DNA of 64,000 nucleotides from Lederbergia lenta NBRC 16444 (GCF_001591545.1 NZ_BCVC01000002.1:372001-436000); one strand, 5' to 3'; counted from the stretch's first letter, positions 36,631 to 45,770 are shown. Made by a program: numbers and translations. Notes: generated by a model from the letters alone, not told the origin.

Positions 36631-38076
36631 ATGGTTAATAGAAAACTAAATAAAAGAAATATATTGGCACTGTTGATTTTAATATTTTTAATCGTCTATA
36701 TTGGTACGATTGCTTATCATGAAAATAAAACTTTGCCAAATGGGATTTCCTATGAAGGGGATATTCACTATTTGTCAGATGAAAGTGTAAGCTTTTTATA
36801 TGATTTAACATATAAAGATGGAGGGAACACGAAAAAGGAACAGCAACTTTTTAAGCGGATTTTTACGGCAATAGATGAAGCGGAACAATTTATTGTATTG
36901 GATTTATTTTTATACAATGCTTATTATGATAAAGGCTTAAATTTTCCTAAGCTAAGTTCTACTTTGACTAACAAGTTAGTTACAAAGAAATTAAAAAATC
37001 CTAATATGGAGATTATCTTAATAACAGATGAGATTAACACGTCATATGGATCACATGAAAATAAACAATTTGAAAAGATGAAGAGAAATGGAATTGATGT
37101 ATTACATACTGATCTGGATACTTTGCGAGATTCAAATCCGTTATACTCTGCTATTTGGAGAATGTTTTTTCAATGGTTCGGACAAAGTGGAAAAGCTTAT
37201 ATTCCAAATGCAATGGCAGACCAGGCACCGCGAATGACAATAAGATCATATTTAAAATTAATGAATGTGAAAGCTAATCATCGAAAAACAATTGCAACGG
37301 ATAAAACAGCGATCATATTATCAGGCAATCCACATGACGCAAGTGCTAATCATTCAAATATTGGTTTTGAACTTAATGGCCCGATTATTGCGGATTTATT
37401 GAAATCAGAGCAAGCGGCTGCAAATTTAGCTGGAGGAAAGAAATTACCTGGTTATCATTATGATCAAAGTCACACACCAGGTCCACTTGCTGTTCAACTA
37501 ATAACAGAAGGGAAGGTCTTTAAAGCAGCACTTAATGCCATTGAATCTGCGGGGGATGGTGATGAGGTTTGGCTCGCAATGTTTTATTTAGCAGATCGCA
37601 AAATCATTAATTCATTACTTGCAGCTCACGAAAGAAATGCTGATATTAAAATTATTTTAGACCCAAATGAGAATGCATTTGGTGCGAAGAAAACGGGTTT
37701 GCCTAACCGGCCAGTAGCGAGAGAGTTAGATCAAAAAACGAATAGTGGAATTCAAATTCGTTGGTATAATACGACAGAGGAACAATATCATCCGAAATTA
37801 ATGTATATAAAGAAGAAAGAAGAAGCGATCATTATTGGAGGATCGACAAACTTTACTAAAAGAAACTTAGATGATCTTAATTTAGAGACGAATGTATTGA
37901 TTAAAGCACCGAATGATACGAAGATTATAACGGATCTCGATCATTATTTCCATCGCCAGTGGGATAATGAAAACGGCGATTTTACTCTTGACTTTGATAC
38001 ATATCAAGATGAGTTAACACCTATGCAACGAATTATATATTTAGTACAGAAAGGTCTCCATTTCACTACGTATTAA
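36631..38076 (+). CDS. Membrane-anchored phospholipase D-like protein
   Basis: This 481-residue protein has one N-terminal membrane helix (about 9-29) and two PLD domains. The first active-site motif is NHRKTIATD (about residue 219), with a GNPHD sequence after it. The second is YHPKLMYIK (about 388) followed by GGSTNFT. Each retains the His and Lys, although the canonical Asp of the HKD motif is replaced or shifted in the second (HPKLMYIKKKEE). Cardiolipin synthase-like or phosphodiesterase activity is possible. GGAGG 6 nt upstream selects 36631 over an upstream in-frame ATG at 36568. Confidence 0.8.
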   Translation: MVNRKLNKRNILALLILIFLIVYIGTIAYHENKTLPNGISYEGDIHYLSDESVSFLYDLTYKDGGNTKKEQQLFKRIFTAIDEAEQFIVLDLFLYNAYYDKGLNFPKLSSTLTNKLVTKKLKNPNMEIILITDEINTSYGSHENKQFEKMKRNGIDVLHTDLDTLRDSNPLYSAIWRMFFQWFGQSGKAYIPNAMADQAPRMTIRSYLKLMNVKANHRKTIATDKTAIILSGNPHDASANHSNIGFELNGPIIADLLKSEQAAANLAGGKKLPGYHYDQSHTPGPLAVQLITEGKVFKAALNAIESAGDGDEVWLAMFYLADRKIINSLLAAHERNADIKIILDPNENAFGAKKTGLPNRPVARELDQKTNSGIQIRWYNTTEEQYHPKLMYIKKKEEAIIIGGSTNFTKRNLDDLNLETNVLIKAPNDTKIITDLDHYFHRQWDNENGDFTLDFDTYQDELTPMQRIIYLVQKGLHFTTY

Positions 38077-38107
38077 AGGGACAAGATCGTTTCGATCTGT
38101 CCCTTAT
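38074..38107. terminator. Terminator between the PLD-like and thioredoxin-like genes
   Basis: AAGGGACA-AGATCG pairs with CGATC-TGTCCCTT around TTT. The genes converge here, so it may act in both directions. Confidence 0.8.
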
Positions 38108-38109
38108 TA

Positions 38110-38427
38110 TTATTTCACACTAGCGAGAAATTCATTTACTTGCTCTGGTGATTTGGCATTTGCACTATGCAAATGTGCTGTTTTTTCACCGTCTTTAAAA
38201 ATGAGTAGGCTTGGAATACCCATTACATCATATTTTTCACCAATTTCTGAGAATTCGTCGCGATTCATTTCATACCATTTATATTGGGGATTATTTTCAA
38301 TAACATCGCCAATAAACATATCCATTACTTTACAATCAGGACACCAGTCAGTTTCGAATTTTACGATTACAGGATCTGACCCGGAAATTAGTTCATTAAA
38401 TTGTTCAGTGCTTTTAATTGTTTCCAT
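38110..38427 (-). CDS. Thioredoxin-family protein
   Basis: This 105-residue thioredoxin-fold protein has the redox motif WCPDC (about residue 29-33) and the cis-proline context MGIPSLLIF. WCPDC differs from the WCGPC of housekeeping thioredoxin, so its partners are probably different. AGGAGG 9 nt before 38427 fixes the start; an in-frame start at 38448 lies above the ribosome site. It diverges from the first RodA-like gene. Confidence 0.85.
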   Translation of the reverse strand: METIKSTEQFNELISGSDPVIVKFETDWCPDCKVMDMFIGDVIENNPQYKWYEMNRDEFSEIGEKYDVMGIPSLLIFKDGEKTAHLHSANAKSPEQVNEFLASVK

Positions 38428-38524
38428 CGTGTAAAACCTCCTTTTCATCTATTGTAAAAGCTATCTTTTATTGATTCAATGTTTATGCTTTCTTTTATTT
38501 AATGCAAACTCCATAAAATGTTCC

Positions 38525-38553
38525 TTTTTAAGTTTCGTTTCATCAAGTATAAT
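38525..38553 (+). promoter_or_regulatory. Promoter of RodA-like gene 1
   Basis: TTTTTA (38525-38530), 17 bp, TATAAT (38548-38553) followed by GATATGAGG. The same layout (TTTTTT, 17 bp, TATAATGATA at 39898) precedes the second copy, so the promoter was duplicated with the gene. Confidence 0.55.
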
Positions 38554-38612
38554 GATATGAGGCTTACATATAGTCATATTATGTGCACTTAAAATAAAGA
38601 GGAGACGAAATG

Positions 38613-39782
38613 ATGACATCTCCAAAGAAGCCAATTCCTAAATTGGATTATGGAATAATATTATCGTTAATGTTGTTGGCGATTGTAAGTTTTATTACCC
38701 TTTATAGTGCTCAATCTACAGGCCAGTATAAAGCTAATTTTGTTGTCTCACAGGCACAGTGGTATGTAATAGGTTCCATTGCCATCATCTTTATTATTCG
38801 ATTTGATTCTGATCAAATGAAAAAAATATCGAAATACGCATATGGATTTGGGATGCTACTACTAGTCATTCTTCTATTATTACCGGTATCAAAATTTACA
38901 CCTATTATCAATGGGGCAAAACTTTGGTTTGTCATTCCAGGGGTTGGTCAAATTCAACCATCCGAGTTCATGAAGATTGCAACTATTATGATGCTGGCTT
39001 TAGTAACTTCGACCCATCATGAAAGGTTTTTACACAAAACAATCAAGACAGATTTCTATCTTTTAATAAAAATTTCTGTGATCTTTGGTCTTCCTTTTAT
39101 GCTAACAATAATCGAGGATTTAGGGACATCTCTTGTTTTTGTCGCGATTTTTCTTGGAATCGTTTTTGTATCAGGCATCACCTGGAAATTGCTCTTACCG
39201 ATCTTTAGCTTTGTCACAGTCATTGCAGGAGCAGCAATGTATTTGGCAATTTGGCAACGTCCTTTTATGGAGAAATTTGGCGTCGATCCATATCAATTTA
39301 AACGCATAGACTCATGGCTTGATCCTTTTTCACACCGAACAGATGCTGGTATGCAATTGGTAAAATCTTTGCTTGCAATCGGTTCTGGCCAGACGAGCGG
39401 CAAAGGTTTTGGAAGTAGAGAAGTGTATATGCCCGAAAGTCATTCTGATTTTATTTTTAGTACAATTGGGGAAGAATTTGGATTTGTCGGTGGTAGTATT
39501 GTAATTAGTTTATTTTTTATGCTTATTTATCAAATAACAAAGACAGGCTTAGATACAAAAAATCCATATTACTCCTATATTTGTGTAGGTGTCATTTCAC
39601 TGCTTACCTTTCATGTGTTTCAAAATATTGGAATGACAATCCAAGTACTTCCGATTACAGGAATTCCTCTGCCTTTTATAAGTTACGGTGGTAGCTCTTT
39701 ATTAAGTAATATGATAGCAATGGGAATTATACTTTCAATAAGATACCATTATAAGAAGTATATGTTTGCATCAGAAGGCTAG
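38613..39782 (+). CDS. SEDS-family peptidoglycan polymerase, RodA type, copy 1
   Basis: This 389-residue protein with about ten membrane helices belongs to the RodA/FtsW/SpoVE family, which polymerises lipid II. The extracellular loop with WLDPFSHRTDAGMQLVKSL and the putative catalytic Asp in HSDFIFSTIGEE are conserved. The usually invariant QPDLGT motif reads EDLGT here, one residue shorter, while the neighbouring paralogue keeps QPDLGT. GAGGAG 8 nt upstream favours the second ATG (38613), matching the start of the paralogue. A terminator separates the two copies. Confidence 0.88.
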   Translation: MTSPKKPIPKLDYGIILSLMLLAIVSFITLYSAQSTGQYKANFVVSQAQWYVIGSIAIIFIIRFDSDQMKKISKYAYGFGMLLLVILLLLPVSKFTPIINGAKLWFVIPGVGQIQPSEFMKIATIMMLALVTSTHHERFLHKTIKTDFYLLIKISVIFGLPFMLTIIEDLGTSLVFVAIFLGIVFVSGITWKLLLPIFSFVTVIAGAAMYLAIWQRPFMEKFGVDPYQFKRIDSWLDPFSHRTDAGMQLVKSLLAIGSGQTSGKGFGSREVYMPESHSDFIFSTIGEEFGFVGGSIVISLFFMLIYQITKTGLDTKNPYYSYICVGVISLLTFHVFQNIGMTIQVLPITGIPLPFISYGGSSLLSNMIAMGIILSIRYHYKKYMFASEG

Positions 39783-39788
39783 GCCAAG

Positions 39789-39828
39789 ATCCTACTCAGT
39801 GAAAATAATTGCTGAGTGGGATTTTATT
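39789..39828 (+). terminator. Terminator between the two RodA-like genes
   Basis: ATCCTACTCAG (39789-39799) pairs with CTGAGTGGGAT (39812-39822) and runs into TTTATT. A second hairpin with T run follows at 39851-39880 (GGAGAGAT/ATTTCTCC then CTTTTTT). Confidence 0.8.
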
Positions 39829-39897
39829 CATTTTCTACTTATTGATTTTCAAAGGAGAGATCTGTATTTCTCCCTTTTTTAGTTTCTCTATTTTCGA

Positions 39898-39903
39898 TAT
39901 AAT
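39898..39903 (+). promoter_or_regulatory. -10 region of RodA-like gene 2
   Basis: TATAAT lies 64 nt before the ATG at 39962, with TTTTTT 17 bp upstream. The T run of the preceding hairpin doubles as the -35 region. Position and sequence parallel copy 1. Confidence 0.5.
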
Positions 39904-39961
39904 GATAAGATGGTTAATGGTTGTTTTTTTTACTATATATAGATACAGAGGAGACGAAGTG

Positions 39962-41134
39962 ATGACTTCTCAGAAAAAAGTGATTCCAAAAATAGATTAT
40001 GGAATAATATTAACGTTAATGTTATTGACGATATTTAGTCTGATTTCCATTTATAGCGCTCAATCGACTGGACAATATATAGATAATTTTATAAAAAAGC
40101 AGTTAATGTGGTATGTCATTAGTATCATTGCAATAATAGTCGTCATTCGACTTGATTCAGACCAATTGAAAAAAATATCATGGTATACGTACGGTTTTGG
40201 TTTGTTCTTGTTACTTATATTATTTATAGCTCCTGAATCTTTAGCACTTACTAAAAAAGTGAATGGGGCACAAAGTTGGTTTTTTACTCCTATTGGTTCT
40301 ATTCAACCATCTGAGTATATGAAGGTTTTTACTATCATCTCACTTGCCAAAGTAACAGCAGATCATCATCAAAAATTTATATTGAAAACAGTAAAAACAG
40401 ACCTTTGGTTAATGATGAAAATTGCTGCAGTAGCGTTTCTACCTGTTGTATTTATCATCATGCAACCAGATTTAGGTACATCGCTCGTTTTCGTTGCTAT
40501 ATTCCTAGGGATGATTTTAGTATCAGGTATTACTTGGAAGTTGTTATTGCCTATATTCACTGGCTTCACTTTACTGGGTGGAACTGTTATGTATTTCGCG
40601 ATACTCAGACCTGACCTTTTAAAATATGTTGGCGTCAAGCAATATCAGTTTGCGCGGATCTATTCATGGCTTGATCCCCATTCATATAGCTCAAATGAAG
40701 GGATGCAGCTTGTAAAATCATTGCTTGCGGTAGGATCAGGGCAAACGAAGGGTAAAGGATTTGCAAATAGGGAAGTTTATTTACCTGAAAGCCATTCTGA
40801 TTTTATTTTCAGTACGATTGGTGAGGAATTTGGTTTCATAGGTGGCAGCATTCTCATTAGTTTGTTTTTCTTACTTATCTACCAAATTACAAGAACAGGA
40901 TTAGATACAAAAAATCCATTTTATACGTATATTTGTGTAGGTGTTATTTCAATGCTTGCCTTCCATGTATTTCAAAACATTGGTATGACGATTCAAGTAT
41001 TGCCAATTACAGGAATTCCACTTCCGTTTATTAGTTATGGGGGGAGCTCACTACTTAGCAATATGCTCGCAATGGGCGTAGTACTCTCGATAAGATATCA
41101 TTATAAAAAATATATGTTCTCATCCGAAGAATAA
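39962..41134 (+). CDS. rodA: SEDS-family peptidoglycan polymerase, RodA type, copy 2
   Basis: This 390-residue protein is a close paralogue of copy 1 across its whole length. It keeps the canonical QPDLGTSLVF, WLDPHSYSSNEGMQLVKSL and HSDFIFSTIGEEFGF motifs. It is probably the authentic elongation-type glycosyltransferase, working with a class B penicillin-binding protein. GGAGACGAAGTG precedes the ATG at 39962; the upstream open frame (from 39809) has no ribosome site. Copy 2 ends just before a 51-bp palindromic repeat. Confidence 0.9.
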   Translation: MTSQKKVIPKIDYGIILTLMLLTIFSLISIYSAQSTGQYIDNFIKKQLMWYVISIIAIIVVIRLDSDQLKKISWYTYGFGLFLLLILFIAPESLALTKKVNGAQSWFFTPIGSIQPSEYMKVFTIISLAKVTADHHQKFILKTVKTDLWLMMKIAAVAFLPVVFIIMQPDLGTSLVFVAIFLGMILVSGITWKLLLPIFTGFTLLGGTVMYFAILRPDLLKYVGVKQYQFARIYSWLDPHSYSSNEGMQLVKSLLAVGSGQTKGKGFANREVYLPESHSDFIFSTIGEEFGFIGGSILISLFFLLIYQITRTGLDTKNPFYTYICVGVISMLAFHVFQNIGMTIQVLPITGIPLPFISYGGSSLLSNMLAMGVVLSIRYHYKKYMFSSEE

Positions 41135-41184
41135 AAGTGCCAGGCACCAAAACAATTCAGAATTGTTTCGGTGCCTGGCACTGG
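41134..41184. repeat. 51-bp palindromic repeat (GTGCCAGGCAC family), copy 1
   Basis: AGTGCCAGGCACC, an A/T-rich arm with AAACAATTC and the mirror arm ending GGTGCCTGGCACT form a near-perfect palindrome (41136-41182). The same 51 bases recur at 48637-48687. It lies between convergent genes (rodA-like and gerC), so a bidirectional terminator or a REP-like element is possible. Confidence 0.85.
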
Positions 41185-41186
41185 CT

Positions 41187-42248
41187 CTATTCTAGGGTTC
41201 CGGATTCTAGTATTTGTATGACAGATTTGAATTTGAATGTGACGTCTTTATATTGATCTTTCCATTTTTCTTGGTCGAAATTTCGATTTTGTTGTTTGAA
41301 TTTACGTTCTACACCGATAGGATCGATCCCCATATCCTGAAATTCTTTTAGCAATCTTAACGATTCCTTTTCGATCTTTCGTTCCATACTATCCTTAATC
41401 CTCTCGATTATTTCGGTCTCCAATTTTTTTCCTGTATATTGCTTTATAATACCTTTTAATTGGAAGTCTATTTCAAATGTCAAATTATTATAATCGGCAT
41501 TGATCATAGTATGTGATTTAATGTTGCTGACTACCGCCATTTCTTTATCGATCTTAACAGGCAAGTTTCCATCTGTATGTTTATCAACGAATATTTTGAA
41601 ATAGAACATATCTTTTTCAGGAACTGTATAAACCATTTTTTCATCGTGAAAAAGAGCGAGACCAGAGACTTCAAGGTGTCGGCCGGGTAACTTTTTTAGA
41701 ATAGGTAAGTAAGCACCTTTCCTTTTTTGAAAAAAGTCTGAAACAAATAAATGCAAATTTGTTTCAGGAACGTCACGTTCTTTCATATTATGCTCAATTA
41801 ATTTAGAGATGTATGTTGCGTTACCTTGTGTACCATATGACTCTTTCAACAGCTCCGTCATTGGTCCTTCCGAAACAACTAAAAATAGCCGAGAACCAAC
41901 AGCTGGGTTTCTTTGTAATGTATCGATAATTGGAAAAACGCCTTCTTCTGCCGCTTTCTTTCCGAGAACGATAATATCCAAATCCCCAATTAAAACAGGC
42001 TCACTTGATTGTCTGTTTAATTGGTTTTCTGTATCATCATTTTTACTCATAATCACTTCGAAATAATCATCAACAGCTTCCTTATCAGGTGTGTAATGGG
42101 TAGAAAGCGTGACCAGATGCAATTGATCATCTTCGGTATAATCAATGCCGGCAACAGTCGCTAAATTTACCTCATCGATAATTTTTGTTTGCACACACCC
42201 TGTTAGTAGAGGGAGGAGGAGAAACAATAATAACATCCGACATTTCAT
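41187..42248 (-). CDS. gerC: Spore germination lipoprotein GerC
   Basis: This 353-residue Ger(x)C protein has a lipoprotein signal peptide ending in LLTGCVQ and the N-terminal feature TKIIDEVNLATVAGIDY. It forms part of the nutrient-receptor complex in the spore inner membrane. It overlaps gerB by 4 bp and ends beside a palindromic repeat. The nutrient sensed cannot be told. Confidence 0.92.
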   Translation of the reverse strand: MKCRMLLLFLLLPLLTGCVQTKIIDEVNLATVAGIDYTEDDQLHLVTLSTHYTPDKEAVDDYFEVIMSKNDDTENQLNRQSSEPVLIGDLDIIVLGKKAAEEGVFPIIDTLQRNPAVGSRLFLVVSEGPMTELLKESYGTQGNATYISKLIEHNMKERDVPETNLHLFVSDFFQKRKGAYLPILKKLPGRHLEVSGLALFHDEKMVYTVPEKDMFYFKIFVDKHTDGNLPVKIDKEMAVVSNIKSHTMINADYNNLTFEIDFQLKGIIKQYTGKKLETEIIERIKDSMERKIEKESLRLLKEFQDMGIDPIGVERKFKQQNRNFDQEKWKDQYKDVTFKFKSVIQILESGTLE

Positions 42249-43327
42249 TTTCTCACCTTCCTTGCGATGATTACGAGTAGTAATAATAAGGGAATATAGA
42301 AGTAATTAATAATGATTCCTATGTTTCCAACCCATGTGATATATTGATCTATTTGTTGCCTTGTCTGCAGTATTAAAGAGATAATTAGTACGAGAGGTGC
42401 AATGATATATAAGGACACTTTTTGCGAGATATTGATTGTCTTCTTTATTATTCTGCTAGCACACCATAGGGCGATGCAAATATTAGGAAGAATAACAAGG
42501 CTCCAAGTTGTAATTCCGATATATTCAAATCGCCAAATGAATGAGAGCTTTACTATTTTCCACATAGATAAGGTGGGCCAAATCACATGTTGAAGTTGTT
42601 CTTCACTATAATAACTGAAGGATAAAATCGTAATATATAAGTAAATAAACCCGGTAAATAACAGTCCTAAATGTGCCCACTTTTTACCATCCATTCCGTT
42701 CTGAATAAAAGGGTAGAAAATTAGTAAGGTTTCATACCCCAGGTAAGAGATCGATAAATGAAGTGATGCTTTGAAAATATCTTGTAAAGAATGATCTAAT
42801 ATGGGCAGAAAATCGGAGAAATCGGTATATGGTAGAGTAAATAAAAAGATGAAATATAAGTAGAAGGGGATGATTACACTAAAAAAAGCAATACCGACAA
42901 TTGTTCTAAATCCCCCATTAATAATATAAATAGCCAATAGTAAAAAACTGAGCGTGAACCAAAAAACACTTCCATTAAGAAAAACCCAGGTCTGCAAAAT
43001 TTCAACATAAGGTCTTACAATCGTGACCGTTATAATAATAAAATAAATAGCGAAAAGGAGATTGAAAATTCTACCGACTATTTTTCCATATACAAAATAA
43101 TGAGTATCGATTAAATCCCCTTTCCCTAGTTTCACGATTTTAAAAATAATAAACATGATAATATGTGAAAATGCCAAAGCAATTAAGACAGAAATCCACG
43201 AATCATAACCCGCCGTTTTCGCGATAAAACGCTGAAATCCGAGCGCGCCAACCCCTATTTGCATCGAGTGAATGATGAAAAAAACGAGAAATGGTGCTAT
43301 TTGTTTACCTTTTGGTATCGAATCCAT
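42245..43327 (-). CDS. gerB: Spore germination permease-like protein GerB
   Basis: This 360-residue protein has ten membrane helices of the APC-like GerB (spore_permease) family: QIGVGALGFQRFIAKTAGYDSW at the N-terminus. GerB subunits bind the nutrient germinant. GGAGGG precedes the ATG at 43327. It sits 21 bp after gerA and overlaps gerC by 4 bp. Confidence 0.92.
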   Translation of the reverse strand: MDSIPKGKQIAPFLVFFIIHSMQIGVGALGFQRFIAKTAGYDSWISVLIALAFSHIIMFIIFKIVKLGKGDLIDTHYFVYGKIVGRIFNLLFAIYFIIITVTIVRPYVEILQTWVFLNGSVFWFTLSFLLLAIYIINGGFRTIVGIAFFSVIIPFYLYFIFLFTLPYTDFSDFLPILDHSLQDIFKASLHLSISYLGYETLLIFYPFIQNGMDGKKWAHLGLLFTGFIYLYITILSFSYYSEEQLQHVIWPTLSMWKIVKLSFIWRFEYIGITTWSLVILPNICIALWCASRIIKKTINISQKVSLYIIAPLVLIISLILQTRQQIDQYITWVGNIGIIINYFYIPLLLLLVIIARKVRK

Positions 43328-43348
43328 TTATCATTCCCTCCGAATCAA

Positions 43349-44860
43349 TCATTCATCAATATCCTTACTTTTCTTTTTTTGTTTAGGTTGGAAGCGAAGC
43401 GGTTGTTGGCTATGCAAAAAACCTGGACGCATTGTTTGTTTAATAAGTGGTCCCCGAATGATTGAATCTTTTAGATCGGATAATCGCGGGGGATATATTG
43501 GTTCCAGATATGGACGATCTAATGATGTTAGGCGTATTAAGTGGGTTAATACAAAATAGGCGCATAAATTTATACCGAGTAATCCCCATAAGTGTGCTAC
43601 AAATAAAAACGGAAAACGAAGAAGTCTAATCGTATTACTAATTTTATAAACAGGTGTTGTGAATGCTGCTAATGCGCCAATAGATACGAAAATTAACAAC
43701 ACATTACTCGTTAATCCGGCATCTACTACAGCGGTACCAAGAACAATACCGCCAACAATACCAATTGTTTGTCCAACCTTTGTAGGCAATCTTGCACCTG
43801 CTTCACGCAAAAGCTCGATTGCTAATTCCAAAAAAAAAGCTTCTATAATCGGTGGAAAAGGGACGTTTTCTCTTGAACTAATTAATGTAGCCATTAAGTC
43901 TTTTGGGATAATTTCAGGGTGATATGTCAAAATCGCTACATATATTGGAGTTGCTAAAACGGAAAAAATAACCCCAACTGTCCTTAACAGCCTAATAAAG
44001 GAACTTAAATACCAGTTGTTTAAATAATCTTCAAAGGAATTAAAAAAGGAAAAAATATTTGTTGGACCTAACAAGGCAAAAGGCGAGCCATTAACAAGCA
44101 CAGCCACTTTGCCCTCACAAAGCGAAGCAGCTACTTTTGCCGGATTTTCGGTATTCATCAATTGCGGAAAAGGTGAATGATAATTATCTGAGATCAGTTC
44201 TTCAATAAAGGAGCTATCCAGTATCTGATCAAATGTAATCCCGGTAATTCGCTGTGTTAATGTGTCAACGATTTCTGTATTCGTCATTCCTTCGATATAC
44301 ATGATAACGATACGTGTTTTCGTAAGCGTTCCAATAATATGCTCTTCTACCACTAGTTCCTTCAGTGGTATTCTCGATCTTACGAGATTCAGATTTTGAT
44401 CGATTGATTCCACGAATGCTGTTTTAGGCCCATCAACTGTATACTCTATTTCTAATTCAGTAATATTTCGGCCGATTTCTGCACGTGCAGTAATCAAGGC
44501 GGCTTTCTTCTCTTCGTCATCAAATCTAATTAATACACAACCTTCTAATAAACACCTCTCCATTTCAGTCAGATCTGATGTAATGATACATTGCATTTTT
44601 GGAACTAACTGATTAATATCTGCTAGCGTCGAAAAGTCTCCTTCAAGCAAATAGGGCAGTATATCTTCTCGAAGAATTCGGTTATCTACCAAAGTAGAAA
44701 AGAATCCAATTGAGAAGTCCATTTTCGTTTGTTGATTAGTAGCCTTTGATTGGTTGAAATCACTTGATTTAGCTAATTCAGTTAGTAAAGAAGAAAGGGA
44801 TTCCTGTGCATTTGAATTGCTTGCTTTTATGACTTGTTTTTTCTTGAAAAATAATGACAT
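43349..44860 (-). CDS. gerA: Spore germination protein GerA
   Basis: This 503-residue protein has a large hydrophilic N-terminal half (about 1-250) and membrane segments from about 290 to 450 (SRENVPFPPIIEAFFLELAIELLREAGARLP motif region). It closes with a basic Lys-rich tail (QPKQKKKSKD). It is the A subunit of a GerA-type receptor, first in an A-B-C operon. Expected to be forespore-specific (sigma-G); I could not confirm a sigma-G promoter in the 47 bp before it. Confidence 0.93.
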   Translation of the reverse strand: MSLFFKKKQVIKASNSNAQESLSSLLTELAKSSDFNQSKATNQQTKMDFSIGFFSTLVDNRILREDILPYLLEGDFSTLADINQLVPKMQCIITSDLTEMERCLLEGCVLIRFDDEEKKAALITARAEIGRNITELEIEYTVDGPKTAFVESIDQNLNLVRSRIPLKELVVEEHIIGTLTKTRIVIMYIEGMTNTEIVDTLTQRITGITFDQILDSSFIEELISDNYHSPFPQLMNTENPAKVAASLCEGKVAVLVNGSPFALLGPTNIFSFFNSFEDYLNNWYLSSFIRLLRTVGVIFSVLATPIYVAILTYHPEIIPKDLMATLISSRENVPFPPIIEAFFLELAIELLREAGARLPTKVGQTIGIVGGIVLGTAVVDAGLTSNVLLIFVSIGALAAFTTPVYKISNTIRLLRFPFLFVAHLWGLLGINLCAYFVLTHLIRLTSLDRPYLEPIYPPRLSDLKDSIIRGPLIKQTMRPGFLHSQQPLRFQPKQKKKSKDIDE

Positions 44861-44907
44861 TGTCTACTCCCCTTCCAACAAGATTTTGCCCCAAACTCCA
44901 TAAAAAA

Positions 44908-44944
44908 TACAGGGTATGTTCATTCAATTTGAACATACCCTGTA
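44908..44944 (-). terminator. Terminator of the XRE/membrane protein pair
   Basis: TACAGGGTATGTTCA (44908-44922) and its exact 15-bp complement (44930-44944) form a hairpin. On the minus strand it is followed by TTTTTT, so it ends transcription of the gene at 44954-45421. Confidence 0.88.
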
Positions 44945-44953
44945 GGAGAGTAT

Positions 44954-45421
44954 TTAGCCGATTTTTCTAATGTGTATATAATAGGTGAGAATTTGTACAG
45001 TCGGAACAATTAAGATTAAAAGGATTGGATAGTAAGCAATTCTTTCTTGAAAAAGCGGATAGAATACGCACAGTGTTGCTGCAATAGGTGCAGTAACCCA
45101 TGTTGATATAAATGCTCTTCTGCACGCTTCACCTGATATTTGTTTCTCTCGTTCATCATCCTCCGAAAATTCGAAGGGGAATAGCAATAAAGAGCTCTTT
45201 TGCTTATATTTTTTTTGACGGTTATATATGATTAACAAAATGGCACCGAATAAAATTAAAAAAACGAAAGGCATTATATAAAAGGAAATTTCCCAAGGTG
45301 GTTCGGGATTTGCTAACACGCCAGAAAATTGAACGAGTGTGTTATAAAGAGAAATTAAACACCACCCAGCAAGGCCAATTGTTACAAGACTACAAATCAT
45401 TGTTATAAAGGGTTTCTTCAT
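44954..45421 (-). CDS. Membrane protein paired with an XRE regulator
   Basis: This 155-residue protein has four hydrophobic helices. The central cytoplasmic motif EDDEREKQISGEACRRAF separates helices 2 and 3. Such DERE-containing small membrane proteins commonly follow XRE regulators in Firmicutes. The function is unknown. It overlaps the regulator gene by 4 bp. Confidence 0.7.
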   Translation of the reverse strand: MKKPFITMICSLVTIGLAGWCLISLYNTLVQFSGVLANPEPPWEISFYIMPFVFLILFGAILLIIYNRQKKYKQKSSLLLFPFEFSEDDEREKQISGEACRRAFISTWVTAPIAATLCVFYPLFQERIAYYPILLILIVPTVQILTYYIHIRKIG

Positions 45422-45636
45422 TTTGTCTCCTCCTTATCATCATCAAGCCAAAAAACTTCTTCCATGGGCAGATTGACAGCTTTGCAGATTGCCAATCCAA
45501 GCAGCAGAGAAGGCACATAATCACCTTTCTCTAGAGCAGCAATCGTCTGGCGAGTAACGCCGGCTAATCCAGCTAAATCTGATTGTGAATAGTTAAACCG
45601 AGCCCGTAACTCTTTTACACGGTTTTGAATAACCAC
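45418..45636 (-). CDS. XRE-family helix-turn-helix regulator
   Basis: This 72-residue protein is a single Cro/CI-type HTH domain (RVKELRARFNYSQSDLAGLAGVTRQTIAALEKGDYVPSL region), ending with MEEVFWLDDDK. Its start is the GTG at 45636, 8 nt after AAGGAGG; the longer frame to 45762 has no ribosome site. It probably represses its own two-gene operon. TTAACATTA repeats flank its promoter. Confidence 0.85.
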   Translation of the reverse strand: MVIQNRVKELRARFNYSQSDLAGLAGVTRQTIAALEKGDYVPSLLLGLAICKAVNLPMEEVFWLDDDKEETK

Positions 45637-45662
45637 ATATTCTACCTCCTTGTTAAGTTGAG

Positions 45663-45722
45663 TTAACATTATATAAACATTGTAGAATGGAATTAACAAA
45701 ATGTAAAGCCTAATTAACATTA
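45663..45722 (-). promoter_or_regulatory. XRE operon promoter with flanking repeats
   Basis: On the minus strand TTTACA (45707-45702), 17 bp and TACAAT (45684-45679) form a good sigma-A promoter. The nonamer TTAACATTA (plus-strand orientation) occurs at 45663-45671 and 45714-45722, and AATTAACAAA lies in the spacer. These are candidate XRE operators. Confidence 0.65.
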
Positions 45723-45743
45723 AAGGTGAACAAGTGCCTAAAA

Positions 45744-45770
45744 TTGTTTGAGTGCCTGGCACTCAAACAA
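45744..45770. repeat. GTGCCTGGCAC palindrome, variant copy
   Basis: TTGTTTGAGTGCC-T-GGCACTCAAACAA is a perfect 27-bp palindrome with the same core as the 51-bp repeats. It lies 40 bp after glcF and may act as its terminator. Confidence 0.75.

Noticed and set aside
39809-39961. N-terminal extension of 51 residues on RodA-like copy 2
   Set aside because: It has no ribosome site, crosses two hairpins and the promoter -10, and is not shared with copy 1. The ATG at 39962 is well supported.
45637-45762. N-terminal extension on the XRE regulator
   Set aside because: It runs through the promoter and palindrome and has no ribosome site. The GTG at 45636 lies 8 nt after AAGGAGG.
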